Origin: Nocardia niigatensis NBRC 100131
GTDB lineage: Bacteria > Actinomycetota > Actinomycetes > Mycobacteriales > Mycobacteriaceae
Assembly (NCBI RefSeq): GCF_000308655.1
Contig: NZ_BAGC01000003.1
Span: forward strand, 62,001 to 126,000
Length of the DNA stretch: 64,000 nucleotides
Direction of reading: 5' to 3'
This document shows positions 1 to 8,321 of this stretch, in pieces. Position numbers and translations under genes: made by a program. Each line of letters begins with the position of its first letter. Position 1 is the first letter of the stretch. Below the pieces are notes generated by a model that saw only the letters and a list, made by a program, of their open reading frames with translations, was not told the origin of the DNA and did no database searches.

Positions 1-1271
1 AGGTAGCCCGGGTCGATGAGCGGCGAGGCGAACGGATCCGGCGAGGCCAGCTTCACTTCGCCGCGGCTCTTCGGGTAGATGAGCGACGGCATCACGGTGA
101 GCGCCGGTCGGCGGTCGACCAGGTGCAGCTTGTCGGCGTCCTGGTTGGGCGTCGGGTAGCTCCACGGCAGGGTGTGGATCTGCATGTCCGGGTGGTCGCC
201 CTCGGCGAACTTGGTCTTCACGAAGCCGGCGGCCTCGAAGACCGTGCGGCCCATGAAGGAGCTGCCCGGGTTGCGCATCTCCTTGAGGATGCCGCGCGCG
301 AAGTAGGTCGGGATGCCGCGGTGGATGGCCTTCTTGGACACGAAGGTCATGGGCACGAACAGGTGGTCGTGCAGGTTCTGGCCGACGGGCAGGTCCGCGA
401 CGACCTCGATGCCGAGGTCGCGCAGGTGCTGGGCCGGGCCGATGCCCGAGAGCATGAGCAGCTGCGGGGAGCCGACCACGCCGCCGGAGACGATGACCTC
501 CTTGGCGGCGCGCACGACGCGGCGGGAGCCGTTCTTCTCGGCGATCTCGACGCCGATGGCGCGGCCGTTCTCGATCACGACGCGGGTGGCGTGGACGTGG
601 GTGAGCACGGTGAGGTGCGAGTTGGGCATGTTGGTGATGAAGCCGCGCGAGGAGCTGTAGCGCAGGCCGTCCTTGACGCTCTGCTGGAAGATCGAGATGC
701 CTTCCTGCGATGCGCCGTTGTAGTCCTTGATGATCGGCGCGCCGAGGGTTTCGGACGCGGCGGTCATGAACTCCTCGGCGATCGGGGTGATCTCGCGTGG
801 GCGGGTCACCTCGATCGGGCCGCCGGTGGCGCGGTAGTCGTCCGCCCCGTCGACCCAGTTCTCGAGGCGCTTGTAGGCGGGCAGGACCTCGTCGTAGCTC
901 CAGCCCTTGTTGCCCTCGGCGGCCCAGGAGTCGAAGTTGGCCTTGTTGCCGCGCACATAGAGCATGCCGTTGACCGAGCTGGAACCACCCAGCACCTTGC
1001 CGCGGGTCATGGGGATCTCGCGGTCGTTCGCGTGCTTCTGCGGGACCGAATACTGCTTCCAGGTCACCAGCTTCTTCAGCTGCGGAACCGTGTGGACCAC
1101 CGAGATCATGCCGGGCCGGGTGACCAGCTGGGTGTTGTCCTTGCGCCCGGCCTCCAACAGGATCACGCTCGCGCCGCGCTGGGCCAAGCGGCCTGCCAGC
1201 ACGGCACCGGCGCTGCCCGCGCCAACGACGACGTAATCGGCTTCGGACGTGGAGCCCGGGGAAGCGGTCAT
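1..1271 (-). CDS. GMC-family FAD oxidoreductase (choline dehydrogenase-like), 3' part outside window
   Basis: Glucose-methanol-choline flavoenzyme; 423 residues are visible and the C-terminus with the catalytic His/Asn lies beyond base 1. The N-terminus has the Rossmann FAD motif GAGSAG at residues 17-22 and an acidic ribose-binding end (LLEAG, 38-42). The GMC signature RGKVLGGSSSVNG is at 90-102, and SGGVVGSPQLLMLSGIG marks the second signature. Members oxidise alcohols, including sterols in some actinobacteria, but the substrate here cannot be read. ATG at 1271 is the only sensible start: the Rossmann motif follows 16 residues later. It is divergent from the CYP125-like gene and shares with it a 306-bp intergenic region holding three KstR-type palindromes, so sterol-responsive control is likely (inference). 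The family is certain; substrate unknown. Confidence 0.93.
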   Translation of the reverse strand, partial: MTASPGSTSEADYVVVGAGSAGAVLAGRLAQRGASVILLEAGRKDNTQLVTRPGMISVVHTVPQLKKLVTWKQYSVPQKHANDREIPMTRGKVLGGSSSVNGMLYVRGNKANFDSWAAEGNKGWSYDEVLPAYKRLENWVDGADDYRATGGPIEVTRPREITPIAEEFMTAASETLGAPIIKDYNGASQEGISIFQQSVKDGLRYSSSRGFITNMPNSHLTVLTHVHATRVVIENGRAIGVEIAEKNGSRRVVRAAKEVIVSGGVVGSPQLLMLSGIGPAQHLRDLGIEVVADLPVGQNLHDHLFVPMTFVSKKAIHRGIPTYFARGILKEMRNPGSSFMGRTVFEAAGFVKTKFAEGDHPDMQIHTLPWSYPTPNQDADKLHLVDRRPALTVMPSLIYPKSRGEVKLASPDPFASPLIDPGY

Positions 1272-1309
1272 ATCAGTTACCTCATCTTCGAGTGTGCCTG
1301 GCATCACTG

Positions 1310-1323
1310 TAGAACAAGTTCTA
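1310..1323. promoter_or_regulatory. KstR-type operator box 1
   Basis: TAGAACAAGTTCTA is a perfect inverted repeat (TAGAAC/GTTCTA, 2-nt spacer) fitting TnnAACnnGTTnnA, the mycobacterial KstR consensus. It lies 39 nt upstream of the GMC oxidoreductase start, next to a possible -10 (TACAGT on the minus strand). Confidence 0.7.
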
Positions 1324-1409
1324 GTCTGCCGACATGGTGGACATGATGTCCAGTCACAAGGTCGACTTCAGGGCGGGTTGGTCAATCGTGGCGGCGTGAC
1401 GAGTCCTCA

Positions 1410-1423
1410 TTGAACATGTTTCA
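1410..1423. promoter_or_regulatory. KstR-type operator box 2
   Basis: TTGAACATGTTTCA fits every fixed base of TnnAACnnGTTnnA. It lies midway between the divergent GMC oxidoreductase and CYP125-like genes. Confidence 0.6.
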
Positions 1424-1524
1424 GATCCCCTGCTGTGGGGTAGCTGCCTCGCGGGCGCGCGGGAACCAGGGGATCGGAGGCCGGAAACGCTGCCCAGTCG
1501 CAGGTCGGCATGGTTCAATTTCTG

Positions 1525-1538
1525 TGAAACACGTTCCA
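1525..1538. promoter_or_regulatory. KstR-type operator box 3
   Basis: TGAAACACGTTCCA fits TnnAACnnGTTnnA and ends 39 nt before the GTG start of the CYP125-like gene, the expected place for a repressor site in that promoter. Confidence 0.65.
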
Positions 1539-1577
1539 ATTTCGTGATCATAGCGGCACCTTGCCCGAGGAGGAACA

Positions 1578-2810
1578 GTGTCTGTTCCGTCATTACCGGC
1601 CGGATTCGATTTCACCGATCCCGCGCTCTGGGCCGATCACAGCCCCGCCGAAGAGTTCGCGCTGCTGCGCCGCACCGCGCCGGTCTGGTGGAATGCCCAG
1701 ACCCCCGAGCAGGCCGCACCCATGGACGACGACGGTTACTGGGTGATCACCCGGCACGAGGATGTCAAGGAGATCTCCCGAAGACCGGAACTCTGGTCCT
1801 CGAATCGCAAGGGCTCCATCATCAGAATGCCCTCCGACTCCGAACCCGAACAGCTCGAACTCGGACGCGAAGCGCTGCTGGTGAATATGGATCCGCCCAA
1901 ACACACCAAGATCCGCCGCATCGTCTCCAAGGGATTCACCCCGCGCGCCATCGAGGGATTGCGCGCCGCGCTCACCGACCGCGCCGAAAGGATCGTGCGG
2001 GAAGCGAAGTTGAGCGGTGGCGGTGATTTCGTTCAGCAGGTCGCGTGCGAGTTGCCGCTGCAGGCCATCGCGGAACTGCTCGGCGTCCCGCAGGACGACC
2101 GCCACAAGCTGTTCACCTGGTCCAATCAGCTACTCAACTACGACGATCCGGAATTCGCGGGCAGCAATATGACCGCCAACGCCGAACTGCTCGGATACGC
2201 GTATGTCATGGCCGAACAGCGCCGGGCCCACCCGGTCGGCGACATCGTCTCCCAGCTGGTCACCGCCGACGTGGACGGGGAGGCCCTGGGTTCGGACGAG
2301 TTCGGGTTCTTCGTCATCCTGTTGTCGGTGGCGGGCAACGAAACCACCCGCAATGCCATCGCGCACGGCATGAAAGCCTTTGTGGACAACCCCGATCAGT
2401 GGGAGCTGTACAAGCAACGCCGGCCGCGCACGGCACCCGACGAAATCGTGCGCTGGGCGACCCCGGTCTCGGCATTCCAGCGAACCGCTGTGCACGACAC
2501 CGAAATCGGCGGGCAGAAAGTCCTGGCGGGACAGCGGGTGGGGCTGTTCTACAGCTCCGCCAACTTCGACGAGGAGGTCTTCGAGCGCCCCTTCGAATTC
2601 GATGTCGAGCGCGATCCCAATCCGCACGTCGGCTTCGGCGGGACCGGAAACCATTTCTGCGTGGGCGCGAATCTGGCGCGGCTGGAGATCGATCTGATGT
2701 TCAATGCCATCGCCGACGCCATGCCGGAGATCACCGAGGTCGCCCCGCCGCAGCGGCTGCGGTCGGGCTGGATCAACGGGATCAAACACTGGCAGGTGCG
2801 TTACTCCTGA
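1578..2810 (+). CDS. Cytochrome P450, CYP125-like (steroid C26/27 hydroxylase type)
   Basis: 410-residue soluble bacterial P450. Landmarks: I-helix AGNETT at 252-257 (acid/alcohol pair), ExxR at E289/R292, and heme loop FGGTGNHFCVGANLA with the thiolate at Cys361. Many stretches match mycobacterial CYP125, which oxidises the terminal side-chain methyl of cholest-4-en-3-one: the N-terminal LPPGFDFTDPA-type segment, VSCELPLQAIAELLGVPQ-like, ANFDEEVF, and the ending RSGWINGIKHWQV. GTG at 1578 is preceded by GAGGAGG with good spacing. The upstream box at 1525-1538 fits KstR, which controls cyp125 in mycobacteria. A nearby paralogous subfamily such as CYP142 is possible but the ending favours CYP125. 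Confidence 0.9.
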   Translation: MSVPSLPAGFDFTDPALWADHSPAEEFALLRRTAPVWWNAQTPEQAAPMDDDGYWVITRHEDVKEISRRPELWSSNRKGSIIRMPSDSEPEQLELGREALLVNMDPPKHTKIRRIVSKGFTPRAIEGLRAALTDRAERIVREAKLSGGGDFVQQVACELPLQAIAELLGVPQDDRHKLFTWSNQLLNYDDPEFAGSNMTANAELLGYAYVMAEQRRAHPVGDIVSQLVTADVDGEALGSDEFGFFVILLSVAGNETTRNAIAHGMKAFVDNPDQWELYKQRRPRTAPDEIVRWATPVSAFQRTAVHDTEIGGQKVLAGQRVGLFYSSANFDEEVFERPFEFDVERDPNPHVGFGGTGNHFCVGANLARLEIDLMFNAIADAMPEITEVAPPQRLRSGWINGIKHWQVRYS

Positions 2811-2824
2811 AACCGGTGACCTTC

Positions 2825-2838
2825 ACGAACCCGTTCTA
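2825..2838. promoter_or_regulatory. KstR-like box before the peroxidase gene
   Basis: ACGAACCCGTTCTA matches TnnAACnnGTTnnA except the first base. It ends 12 nt before the GTG of the glutathione-peroxidase-like gene and is followed by TAGTAT, a plausible -10, implying a leaderless transcript under the box. Confidence 0.45.
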
Positions 2839-2850
2839 GTATTCGTGGTT

Positions 2851-3339
2851 GTGACGAATCTTCGCGAAATTCCGCTGCGCACGCTCACCGACAAGCCCAC
2901 GACGCTGGCCGAACTGGCCGGCGACAAGGTCGTGCTGCTGGTCAATGTCGCCTCCAAGTGCGGGCTCACCCCGCAGTACACGGGCCTGGTCGAACTGCAG
3001 CAGACCTACGGGCCGCAGGGCTTCACCGTGGTCGGCGTGCCGTGCAACCAGTTCATGGGCCAGGAGCCCGGCACCGCCGAGGAGATCGCCGAATTCTGTT
3101 CCGCCACTTACGGGGTGGACTTCCCGCTGCTGGAGAAGAGCGAGGTCAACGGCGAGGGCCGGATCGCGCTGTACCAGGAGCTGACCCAGGTCGCGGACGC
3201 CGCCGGTGAGGCCGGGGACATCCAGTGGAACTTCGAGAAGTTCCTGATCGGCCGGGACGGCGTGGTGCTGGGGCGGTTCCGGCCGCGCACCGAGCCGAAG
3301 GACCCGGCGGTCGTGGCCGCCCTCGAGGGCGCGCTGTAG
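2851..3339 (+). CDS. Glutathione peroxidase family protein (thioredoxin-dependent, Cys type)
   Basis: 162-residue thiol peroxidase that reduces hydroperoxides, probably using thioredoxin or mycothiol systems because actinobacteria lack glutathione. The peroxidatic Cys is in NVASKCGLTPQY; GVPCNQFMGQEPG carries the conserved Gln/Asn; QWNFEKFLI carries the conserved Trp-Asn. Cysteine is encoded, not selenocysteine. The GTG at 2851 is chosen because no Shine-Dalgarno is present and TAGTAT lies just upstream, consistent with a leaderless message; an upstream extension would run into the P450. It may protect P450 and flavin enzymes of the locus from peroxide (inference). Confidence 0.9.
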   Translation: MTNLREIPLRTLTDKPTTLAELAGDKVVLLVNVASKCGLTPQYTGLVELQQTYGPQGFTVVGVPCNQFMGQEPGTAEEIAEFCSATYGVDFPLLEKSEVNGEGRIALYQELTQVADAAGEAGDIQWNFEKFLIGRDGVVLGRFRPRTEPKDPAVVAALEGAL

Positions 3340-3340
3340 T

Positions 3341-4174
3341 TCAACCTTCCCGCGGCTGTGCGCGGCGGCGGTACCGCACCGCGCACGGCTGTCGCGGCTC
3401 CACCGTCATCCCGGAGTGGTCGTCGCGGTCACTGTCCGATGGCTGGGCGAGCTCGAACTCCCAGTCCCGCAACAGGATCGCGAAGATCACCTTCAGCTGC
3501 ACGAGCGTGAAGGCCTCGTCCACTTCCGTAATCCGTGTGGTGACAGCGGGGCCCGTGGCCGCCGGGTCACCGGAATCGATGATGAGCGGTGGGTGCCGGC
3601 GCAGGACCTCCTCGAGGACCGCCTCCAGATGTGGAAGCTGCTGCCGCCCAGCGGAACTCGTGTTCAGGCCAGCTGCGCAGCGGTCGTCCAGTTCGGTGAC
3701 GACCTGCGCCAGCGCCCGCGGATTCCGCAGTAATTCGAGGATCGCCCAGGCCGCCGTCTCCGACGTGGCGTGGTGCCCGGCGAACATCCCCGCGAGGAAG
3801 ATTCCCGTGACCTCGCTGGGGGAGAAGGGTGGATGGCCCTGCTCGTCCGGGTCCGACACCAGCTCGTCGAGTAGGTCCCGCTCGTCCGCGCCGGTGGGTG
3901 GGTTCGCCATCCGACCGGCCATGATGTGGCGCATCCGCTTCATCAGCTGGTGGCGGGCCTCGTCGCGGCGCGGGTCGTAGAACAGGCGCGCGAAGCGACC
4001 GTCGAGTTCCTCGCGGAATCTGGGGCCGATCAGGCAGGCCGAGGACGTGTACATGGTGAGCTCGGCGAAGAAGTCGAACAGATCGATCTCGCCCGCGTCA
4101 CCCCAGCCGGCCAGCATGCGGTCCACCTCGCGGGCGATGGTGGTGGCGTGGCCGCGCATCTCCCGAAGGTACAA
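3341..4174 (-). pseudogene. Decayed CYP51 (sterol 14-alpha-demethylase) remnant
   Basis: The 277-residue reading aligns with mycobacterial CYP51 segments: RGHATTI, EIDL.DFFAELTMYTSSACLIG, the FAGHH I-helix, LRRHPPLII (ExxR region), then LVQLKVIF and a C-terminal end similar to DHS.M.V. Three things are missing: the N-terminal ~100 residues, about 20 residues after DGRFARLF, and the stretch from after HPPLII to the helix following the heme loop, replaced by a short unrelated linker. The heme-binding Cys is therefore absent and the product cannot be a P450. The frame is still open, so recent decay or a non-catalytic peptide are both possible. In M. tuberculosis cyp51 sits between the SDR and ferredoxin genes of the locus whose counterpart is at 12.9-13.9 kb here; that position is empty in this window. 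Confidence 0.85.
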
Positions 4175-4221
4175 CGGGAGCTATCGCCCGGCAAGAAAGT
4201 GTCATTGCCCGGCAAGCGTTC

Positions 4222-4815
4222 TCAGCTGCGCAGAACGCGCAGCGCGAACTTCTCCATCCGATCGGCGATCTCGGCGTAGGACACGTAGCCCATGCCGGCG
4301 CGCACCAGGGCGCCCGCGTAGATCATCTCCAGGGTTTCCACGAGTTCGGGATCGGCGTCCGCGCCCAGCGCGTCGAGCAGCCGCCGCCGGATCTCGCCGC
4401 CGATCCGCAGCCGCAGGTGGGCCACATCCGGGTCGGTGCTCAGCAGCGCGGCTGTGACCGCGCCCGCGAGGGTCGGCTCGTCGGCCAGCAGCAGCGCGAT
4501 CTGCCGCAGCACCGCCAGTACCCGCGCGGTCGAGTCGAGGCCCTCCCCGGCCGGTGGTTCGGTGGCGGCCAGCCGCCGCCAGAACATCTCCGCGACCAGG
4601 TGTTCCTTCGACGAGAAGTAGGTGTACGCGGTGGCCGTACCGACCCCGGCCTGCGCCGCCACCATGCGCACGGTGAGCCCCGAGAACCCCTCGCGTGACA
4701 GCACATCCATGGCGGCTCGCGTGAGCCGGTCCACGGTATCGGCCTGCTTCTCGGTGAGCCGCCGGCGAGTGGCCTCCATGCTCACCGATGAGCGGGCGGA
4801 AAGGGGATCAGACAC
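4222..4815 (-). CDS. TetR-family transcriptional regulator (Rv0767c-like)
   Basis: 197-residue repressor-type protein. The N-terminal helix-turn-helix covers TRAAMDVLSREGFSGLTVRMVAAQAGVGTATAYTYFSSKE, typical of TetR; the C-terminal ligand domain is helical with no recognisable ligand signature. The start is ambiguous: GTG 4815 would be leaderless behind a -10-like GATAGTAG, while ATG 4779 gives a conventional N-terminus of 185 residues. The 10-bp palindrome GACACGTGTC (4811-4820) overlaps the GTG, so autorepression is likely. The same element recurs twice at 11.45-11.6 kb between aldA and CYP123. In M. tuberculosis a TetR gene (Rv0767c) sits directly beside that promoter, so this is probably its displaced orthologue (inference). 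Confidence 0.87.
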   Translation of the reverse strand: MSDPLSARSSVSMEATRRRLTEKQADTVDRLTRAAMDVLSREGFSGLTVRMVAAQAGVGTATAYTYFSSKEHLVAEMFWRRLAATEPPAGEGLDSTARVLAVLRQIALLLADEPTLAGAVTAALLSTDPDVAHLRLRIGGEIRRRLLDALGADADPELVETLEMIYAGALVRAGMGYVSYAEIADRMEKFALRVLRS

Positions 4816-4823
4816 GTGTCCGG
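4809..4823. promoter_or_regulatory. TetR operator (autoregulatory)
   Basis: CAGACACGTGTCCGG contains the perfect palindrome GACACGTGTC and overlaps the regulator's start region. Read on the minus strand it shares the 13-mer TCCGGACACGTGT with the site at 11452-11471. Confidence 0.65.
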
Positions 4824-4904
4824 ATGCTACTATCACCGAGCCCGCCGAGCAACTCGCGACATACCCGACCCGCATGAATGAGCGCGCCCCGGAAAGGCTT
4901 TCGA

Positions 4905-5309
4905 ATGACCCCCGCCGCGCTCTCCGCCACCCCGCGCGAATTGCCCGCTCTCCTGGCCCGAATCCCCGAATTCCTCGCCCCGGACGAGGCCCGCGCCCTG
5001 TCCGAGGCCGCCCGCACCTACGCCGGCCGGGGCGCGATCCTGGAAATCACCCCGGCCGCCGATCCCACCGGTTACGACCAGGCGATCCGCGACTGGCGTA
5101 CGCCCCTCCGCCTGCTCCTGATTCTCGACCCGAACCCGGCGGCGGCCGACCGCGCCTACGACGACTGGGCGCACTGGATCGCCGGCGGCGGCCTCCTCGC
5201 CCTCCGCTCGGACACCCTCCATCACCGAGCCCTCGCCACCGGAAAATTCCGCGAACTCACTCCGGCCGGCGGCCTCCATATCCTCCAGCGCATCGCCGCC
5301 TGCAACTAG
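4905..5309 (+). CDS. Truncated methyltransferase-like protein
   Basis: 134 residues. The pattern PEFLAPDEARALSEAARTYAG followed by ILEI, and later DPNPAAADRAYDDWAHWIAGGGLLAL, resembles class I SAM methyltransferases of the short predicted-O-methyltransferase type. However, the glycine-rich SAM loop expected after ILEI is replaced by TPAADPTGYDQ and about 50 residues of the Rossmann core seem missing, so catalysis is doubtful. ATG 4905 has GGAAAGG seven bases upstream; ATG 4878 is an alternative. It is divergent from the TetR gene. It could be a decaying gene or a small regulator-like derivative. Confidence 0.6.
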   Translation: MTPAALSATPRELPALLARIPEFLAPDEARALSEAARTYAGRGAILEITPAADPTGYDQAIRDWRTPLRLLLILDPNPAAADRAYDDWAHWIAGGGLLALRSDTLHHRALATGKFRELTPAGGLHILQRIAACN

Positions 5310-5560
5310 CCCCGCACGTCCACGTCGGCGGCCGCGCCCGCATTCAGCGCTGCTCGACCCAGGCGAGAACGTATCGGTCAGCACCCGAGCGGTGTCCTCA
5401 TGGACGATGAACACCGCGGTCGGCTCGGACAGGGCGGGCATCGGCGGCAGCGACTCGAACACCGCTCGAGCGTACGGTCGATGGCGCCGTGCCGAATCCG
5501 GCGGCGAATGGGCAACCGGTGCCCGGTCGCGACCCGCCTCGCGGCGGGTCGCGTTGCGGG
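5310..5560. other. Gap with a possible coding remnant
   Basis: No intact gene. On the minus strand, about 5355-5480 reads as a protein-like stretch (RAVFESLPPMPALSEPTAVF, then IVHEDTARVLTDTFS) inside a longer non-coding frame. This could be the relic of a deleted gene; I do not recognise its family. Confidence 0.3.
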
Positions 5561-6427
5561 TCAGACCGATTGGTTGTTCAGGCCGAGCGGGGCCAGTTTG
5601 CCGGCGAGGCGATCGAGGTAGGCGAGCACCTCGGCTTCGGACTTGTCGGGGAGCCCGTAGAGGACGTCGGTGACGCCGGCTTCGGCCCAGGCCGCGAGCT
5701 TGTCGGGGTCGGGTTTGTAGGCGAGGGCCACGACGCGCGGGGCGCCTTCCCGGCCCGCCTCCTGCCAGTGCTTCATCAGCAGGGTGGTGGAGGCGGAGAC
5801 GTCGGATTCGTAGGGGGTCGTGATCCAGCCGTCGCCGGAGCGGGCGATCCACTTGAACGTCTTCTCGGTGCCGCCCGCGCCGATCAGGAGGGGGATGTGG
5901 GACTGGACCGGCTTGGGCCACGCCCAGCTGGGGCCGAAGGAGACGAAATCGCCCTCGTAGGAGGCCTCCTCCTCGGTCCAGAGGGCGCGCATGGCCTCGA
6001 CGTATTCGCGCAGGACCGTACGGCGCTTGTTGCCGGGCACGCCGTGGTCGGTGAGTTCATCGGTGTTCCAGCCGAATCCGGCGCCGAGGGTGACGCGGCC
6101 GCCGGAAAGGTGATCAAGCGTGGCGATGGTCTTGGCGAGGGTGATCGGGTCGCTCTCGGTGGGCAGCGCCACCGCGGTGGACAACTCGATGCGGGAGGTG
6201 ACCGCGGCGGCCGTGCCCAGCGCCACCCAGGGGTCGAGGGTGCGCATGTAGCGGTCGTCGGGAAGTTCCGACGTACCGGTCTGCGGGTGGGCGGCGTCGC
6301 GCTTGACGGGGATGTGGGTGTGCTCGGGGACGAAGAAGGAGTCGAAGCCTCGATCTTCGGCGGCCTCGGCGGCGGCCGCGGGCGTGATGCCGCGGTCACT
6401 GGTGAACAGGACGATGCCGAATCGCAT
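5561..6427 (-). CDS. LLM-class F420-dependent oxidoreductase
   Basis: 288-residue TIM-barrel protein of the luciferase-like monooxygenase superfamily. It starts MRFGIVLFTSDRGITPA, then VPEHTHIPV and YMRTLDPWVALGTAAAVTSRI (barrel strands 2-3), SGGRVTLGAGFGWNTDEL (cofactor-site signature) and LLIGAGGTEKTFKWIARSGDGW. Those motifs match the F420-dependent subgroup common in mycolic-acid bacteria; the hydride acceptor is unknown. The ATG is preceded by AAAGGAGC at proper distance. It is 16 bp downstream of the FAD-binding oxidoreductase and co-directional with the CMD-to-aldA operon, so it is probably the last gene of that unit. Confidence 0.9.
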   Translation of the reverse strand: MRFGIVLFTSDRGITPAAAAEAAEDRGFDSFFVPEHTHIPVKRDAAHPQTGTSELPDDRYMRTLDPWVALGTAAAVTSRIELSTAVALPTESDPITLAKTIATLDHLSGGRVTLGAGFGWNTDELTDHGVPGNKRRTVLREYVEAMRALWTEEEASYEGDFVSFGPSWAWPKPVQSHIPLLIGAGGTEKTFKWIARSGDGWITTPYESDVSASTTLLMKHWQEAGREGAPRVVALAYKPDPDKLAAWAEAGVTDVLYGLPDKSEAEVLAYLDRLAGKLAPLGLNNQSV

Positions 6428-6443
6428 TGGGGGTCGGCTCCTT

Positions 6444-7916
6444 TCAGAGCTGCTTGGCGGCGGAGACGCCGGCGCGGCGGCCGTAGAAGCTGCCGTCGCC
6501 GAGAGAACAACCGGAGGCGTAGCCGCCGGCGCAGATGCCGGAGGTGACGCGGCCCGCGGCGTACAGGCCGGGGATGGGTTCCCCGGAGACGTGGAGAACG
6601 CGGGAATCCAGGTCGGTGCGCAGACCGCCGAGGGTGAAACCGCCGGTATAGCCGCACAGGTCGAAGGCGCCGAGCGGGGTGCGGATGGGCTTCACCCACT
6701 CGGTCTTCTTGTGCAGCAACGGATCCTCGCCGCGCTCCGCGTGCAGGTTGTAGAGGTCGATGGTGGCCTGCAGCGTGTGCTCCGGCAGCCCCATCTCGCC
6801 CTCCAGCTCCGCGACCGTCTCGGCCACCCACTTCGGCGCGGTGCGCAGGAACGACAGCGAGGACCGGGTCTCCATCGCCTCCTCCAGCGCGAGTTCGTCG
6901 ATCACCAGGTAGGCCTTGTTGCCCTGATCCTGCAGCACGGCCTGTCCCATGCGCCCGGCGTAGGTGTCCTCGGTGATGAACCGCTGCCCGCGCCCGTTCA
7001 CCAGGATGCCGCGCGCCACCAGTTGCGGATCCACGATCAGCGCCACCTCGGTGGCGTCCATGTGCGCGAGATCGGCGCCCAGCGCCTGGGCGACCCGGAT
7101 GCCGATGCCGTCGTGCTCCTCGACGGTGGCGGTGGGCCGGCCGGAGATCTTGGGCGCGAAGCGTTCGACCATCTCATGGTTGTAGGCGAAGCTGCCGGTG
7201 GCCAGCACTACGCCGCGCTCGGCGCGCACGTACACCGGCTTGCCGTAGCGGGTGGCGACCACGCCGACCACGCGCCCGGTCTCGTCGACGACCAGCCGGC
7301 GCAGGCGCACATCGTATTCGTGGCGCACGCCGAGCTCCCCGGCCTTCTCGGCGAGGGGCTCCATCAGCATGTAGCCGCCGCCCTTCTCGCCCAGCTTCTT
7401 GTCCTTGGTCCAGGCCAGGTGACCGCGCGGGGCGGGCGGCACGGAATCCTTGAACGGCGCGGCGTTCTCGCCGCCGGAGTACATCAGGCCCTGGTCGCCG
7501 GGCGGTTCGTAGCCGGGCTCGCCCCAGAACTCCTCCTTGAACGGAACGCCCTGGGCGACAAGCCAATCGAAGTGCGCGATGCTGCCCTGGCAGTAGTCGT
7601 GGATCTTCGCCTTGTCCACGCCCGGCCCCAGGGCCGCAGTGAGGAACGCCTCCATGTTCTCGGCGGTGTCCTCGAACCCCAGCTTCCGCTGCAGGGCCGT
7701 GCCGCCGCCGAGATAGATGAAGCCGCCGGACATGGCGGCCGCACCGCCCCAGCCGCCGGTGCGTTCCAGCACCAGGACATCGGCCCCGGAGCGCGCGGCC
7801 TCGATGGCCGCGCACACCCCGGCGATGCCGAAGCCGACGACCACGACATCGGCCCGATAGTCCCAGGTCTCGACCTCACTGGCCGGGACCGGCCGGACGC
7901 TTGCGGTATCCGCCAT
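6444..7916 (-). CDS. FAD-binding oxidoreductase of the 3-ketosteroid dehydrogenase/fumarate reductase type
   Basis: 490-residue flavoprotein. The N-terminal ADP-binding fold is VVVVGFGIAGVCAAIEAARSG, with LERTGGWGGAAAMSGG next. The C-terminal FAD closure is GLYAAGRVTSGICAGGYASGCSLGDG. This architecture fits delta1-ketosteroid dehydrogenase, succinate dehydrogenase and flavocytochrome c relatives; the active-site tyrosines of KstD were not aligned, so steroid dehydrogenation is an inference from neighbours. M. tuberculosis Rv0785 is a similar protein. ATG 7916 (MADTASV) is chosen because it begins close to the fold; an in-frame GTG at 7934 would add six residues. Gap to CMD is 30 bp, so probably one operon. 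Confidence 0.85.
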   Translation of the reverse strand: MADTASVRPVPASEVETWDYRADVVVVGFGIAGVCAAIEAARSGADVLVLERTGGWGGAAAMSGGFIYLGGGTALQRKLGFEDTAENMEAFLTAALGPGVDKAKIHDYCQGSIAHFDWLVAQGVPFKEEFWGEPGYEPPGDQGLMYSGGENAAPFKDSVPPAPRGHLAWTKDKKLGEKGGGYMLMEPLAEKAGELGVRHEYDVRLRRLVVDETGRVVGVVATRYGKPVYVRAERGVVLATGSFAYNHEMVERFAPKISGRPTATVEEHDGIGIRVAQALGADLAHMDATEVALIVDPQLVARGILVNGRGQRFITEDTYAGRMGQAVLQDQGNKAYLVIDELALEEAMETRSSLSFLRTAPKWVAETVAELEGEMGLPEHTLQATIDLYNLHAERGEDPLLHKKTEWVKPIRTPLGAFDLCGYTGGFTLGGLRTDLDSRVLHVSGEPIPGLYAAGRVTSGICAGGYASGCSLGDGSFYGRRAGVSAAKQL

Positions 7917-7946
7917 TGTCTCTGTATTCCTCACTGCGGGTTGGGA

Positions 7947-8321
7947 TTACTTCTTCTTGTCCTTGGCCAGCGTCTTGCGAATGACGGTGTCCAGCTTGGT
8001 GGCCGCGGGCCAGCCCACGTAGTGGGCCAGGAACACGGCGATCTCGCGCAGCTGGTCGGCGTCGAACTCGCCGTTGCGCAGGGCCGCGCCCACTTGGATC
8101 TCGGCGATCTCGGAGTGGCCCTGCGCGACGATCACGCCGAGCAGCAGCAGCCGCCGGTCCCGCAGGGTCAGGCCGGGCCGATTCCAGATGTCGGCGAAGA
8201 GGTGGTCGACGGTGACCTCGAAGAACGGGTCATCGGTGAGGTTCGGCAGATCGAACCCGTACACCTCGGACATCTTCTTCAGGCCGGCCTGCCGCTGTTC
8301 GGACGGACTCTGGTCACTCAT
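7947..8321 (-). CDS. Carboxymuconolactone decarboxylase family protein (Rv0771-like)
   Basis: 124 residues, all-helical AhpD/CMD fold: MSEVYGFDLP, RDRRLLLLGVIVAQGHSEIAEIQVGAALRNGE, then LREIAVFLAHYVGWPAA. There is no CxxC pair, so it is the decarboxylase-like rather than the AhpD peroxidase-like branch. The ATG overlaps the stop of the upstream dehydrogenase gene (ATGA), showing translational coupling. The same pairing is seen in M. tuberculosis Rv0770-Rv0771. The reaction in this pathway is unknown. Confidence 0.88.
   Translation of the reverse strand: MSDQSPSEQRQAGLKKMSEVYGFDLPNLTDDPFFEVTVDHLFADIWNRPGLTLRDRRLLLLGVIVAQGHSEIAEIQVGAALRNGEFDADQLREIAVFLAHYVGWPAATKLDTVIRKTLAKDKKK

Noticed and set aside
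123..1346. A 407-codon open frame on the plus strand at the window start
   Set aside because: It mirrors the GMC oxidoreductase, whose Rossmann and GMC motifs are on the minus strand.
2851..3339. Selenocysteine in the glutathione peroxidase
   Set aside because: The peroxidatic residue is encoded by TGC (Cys); no in-frame TGA.
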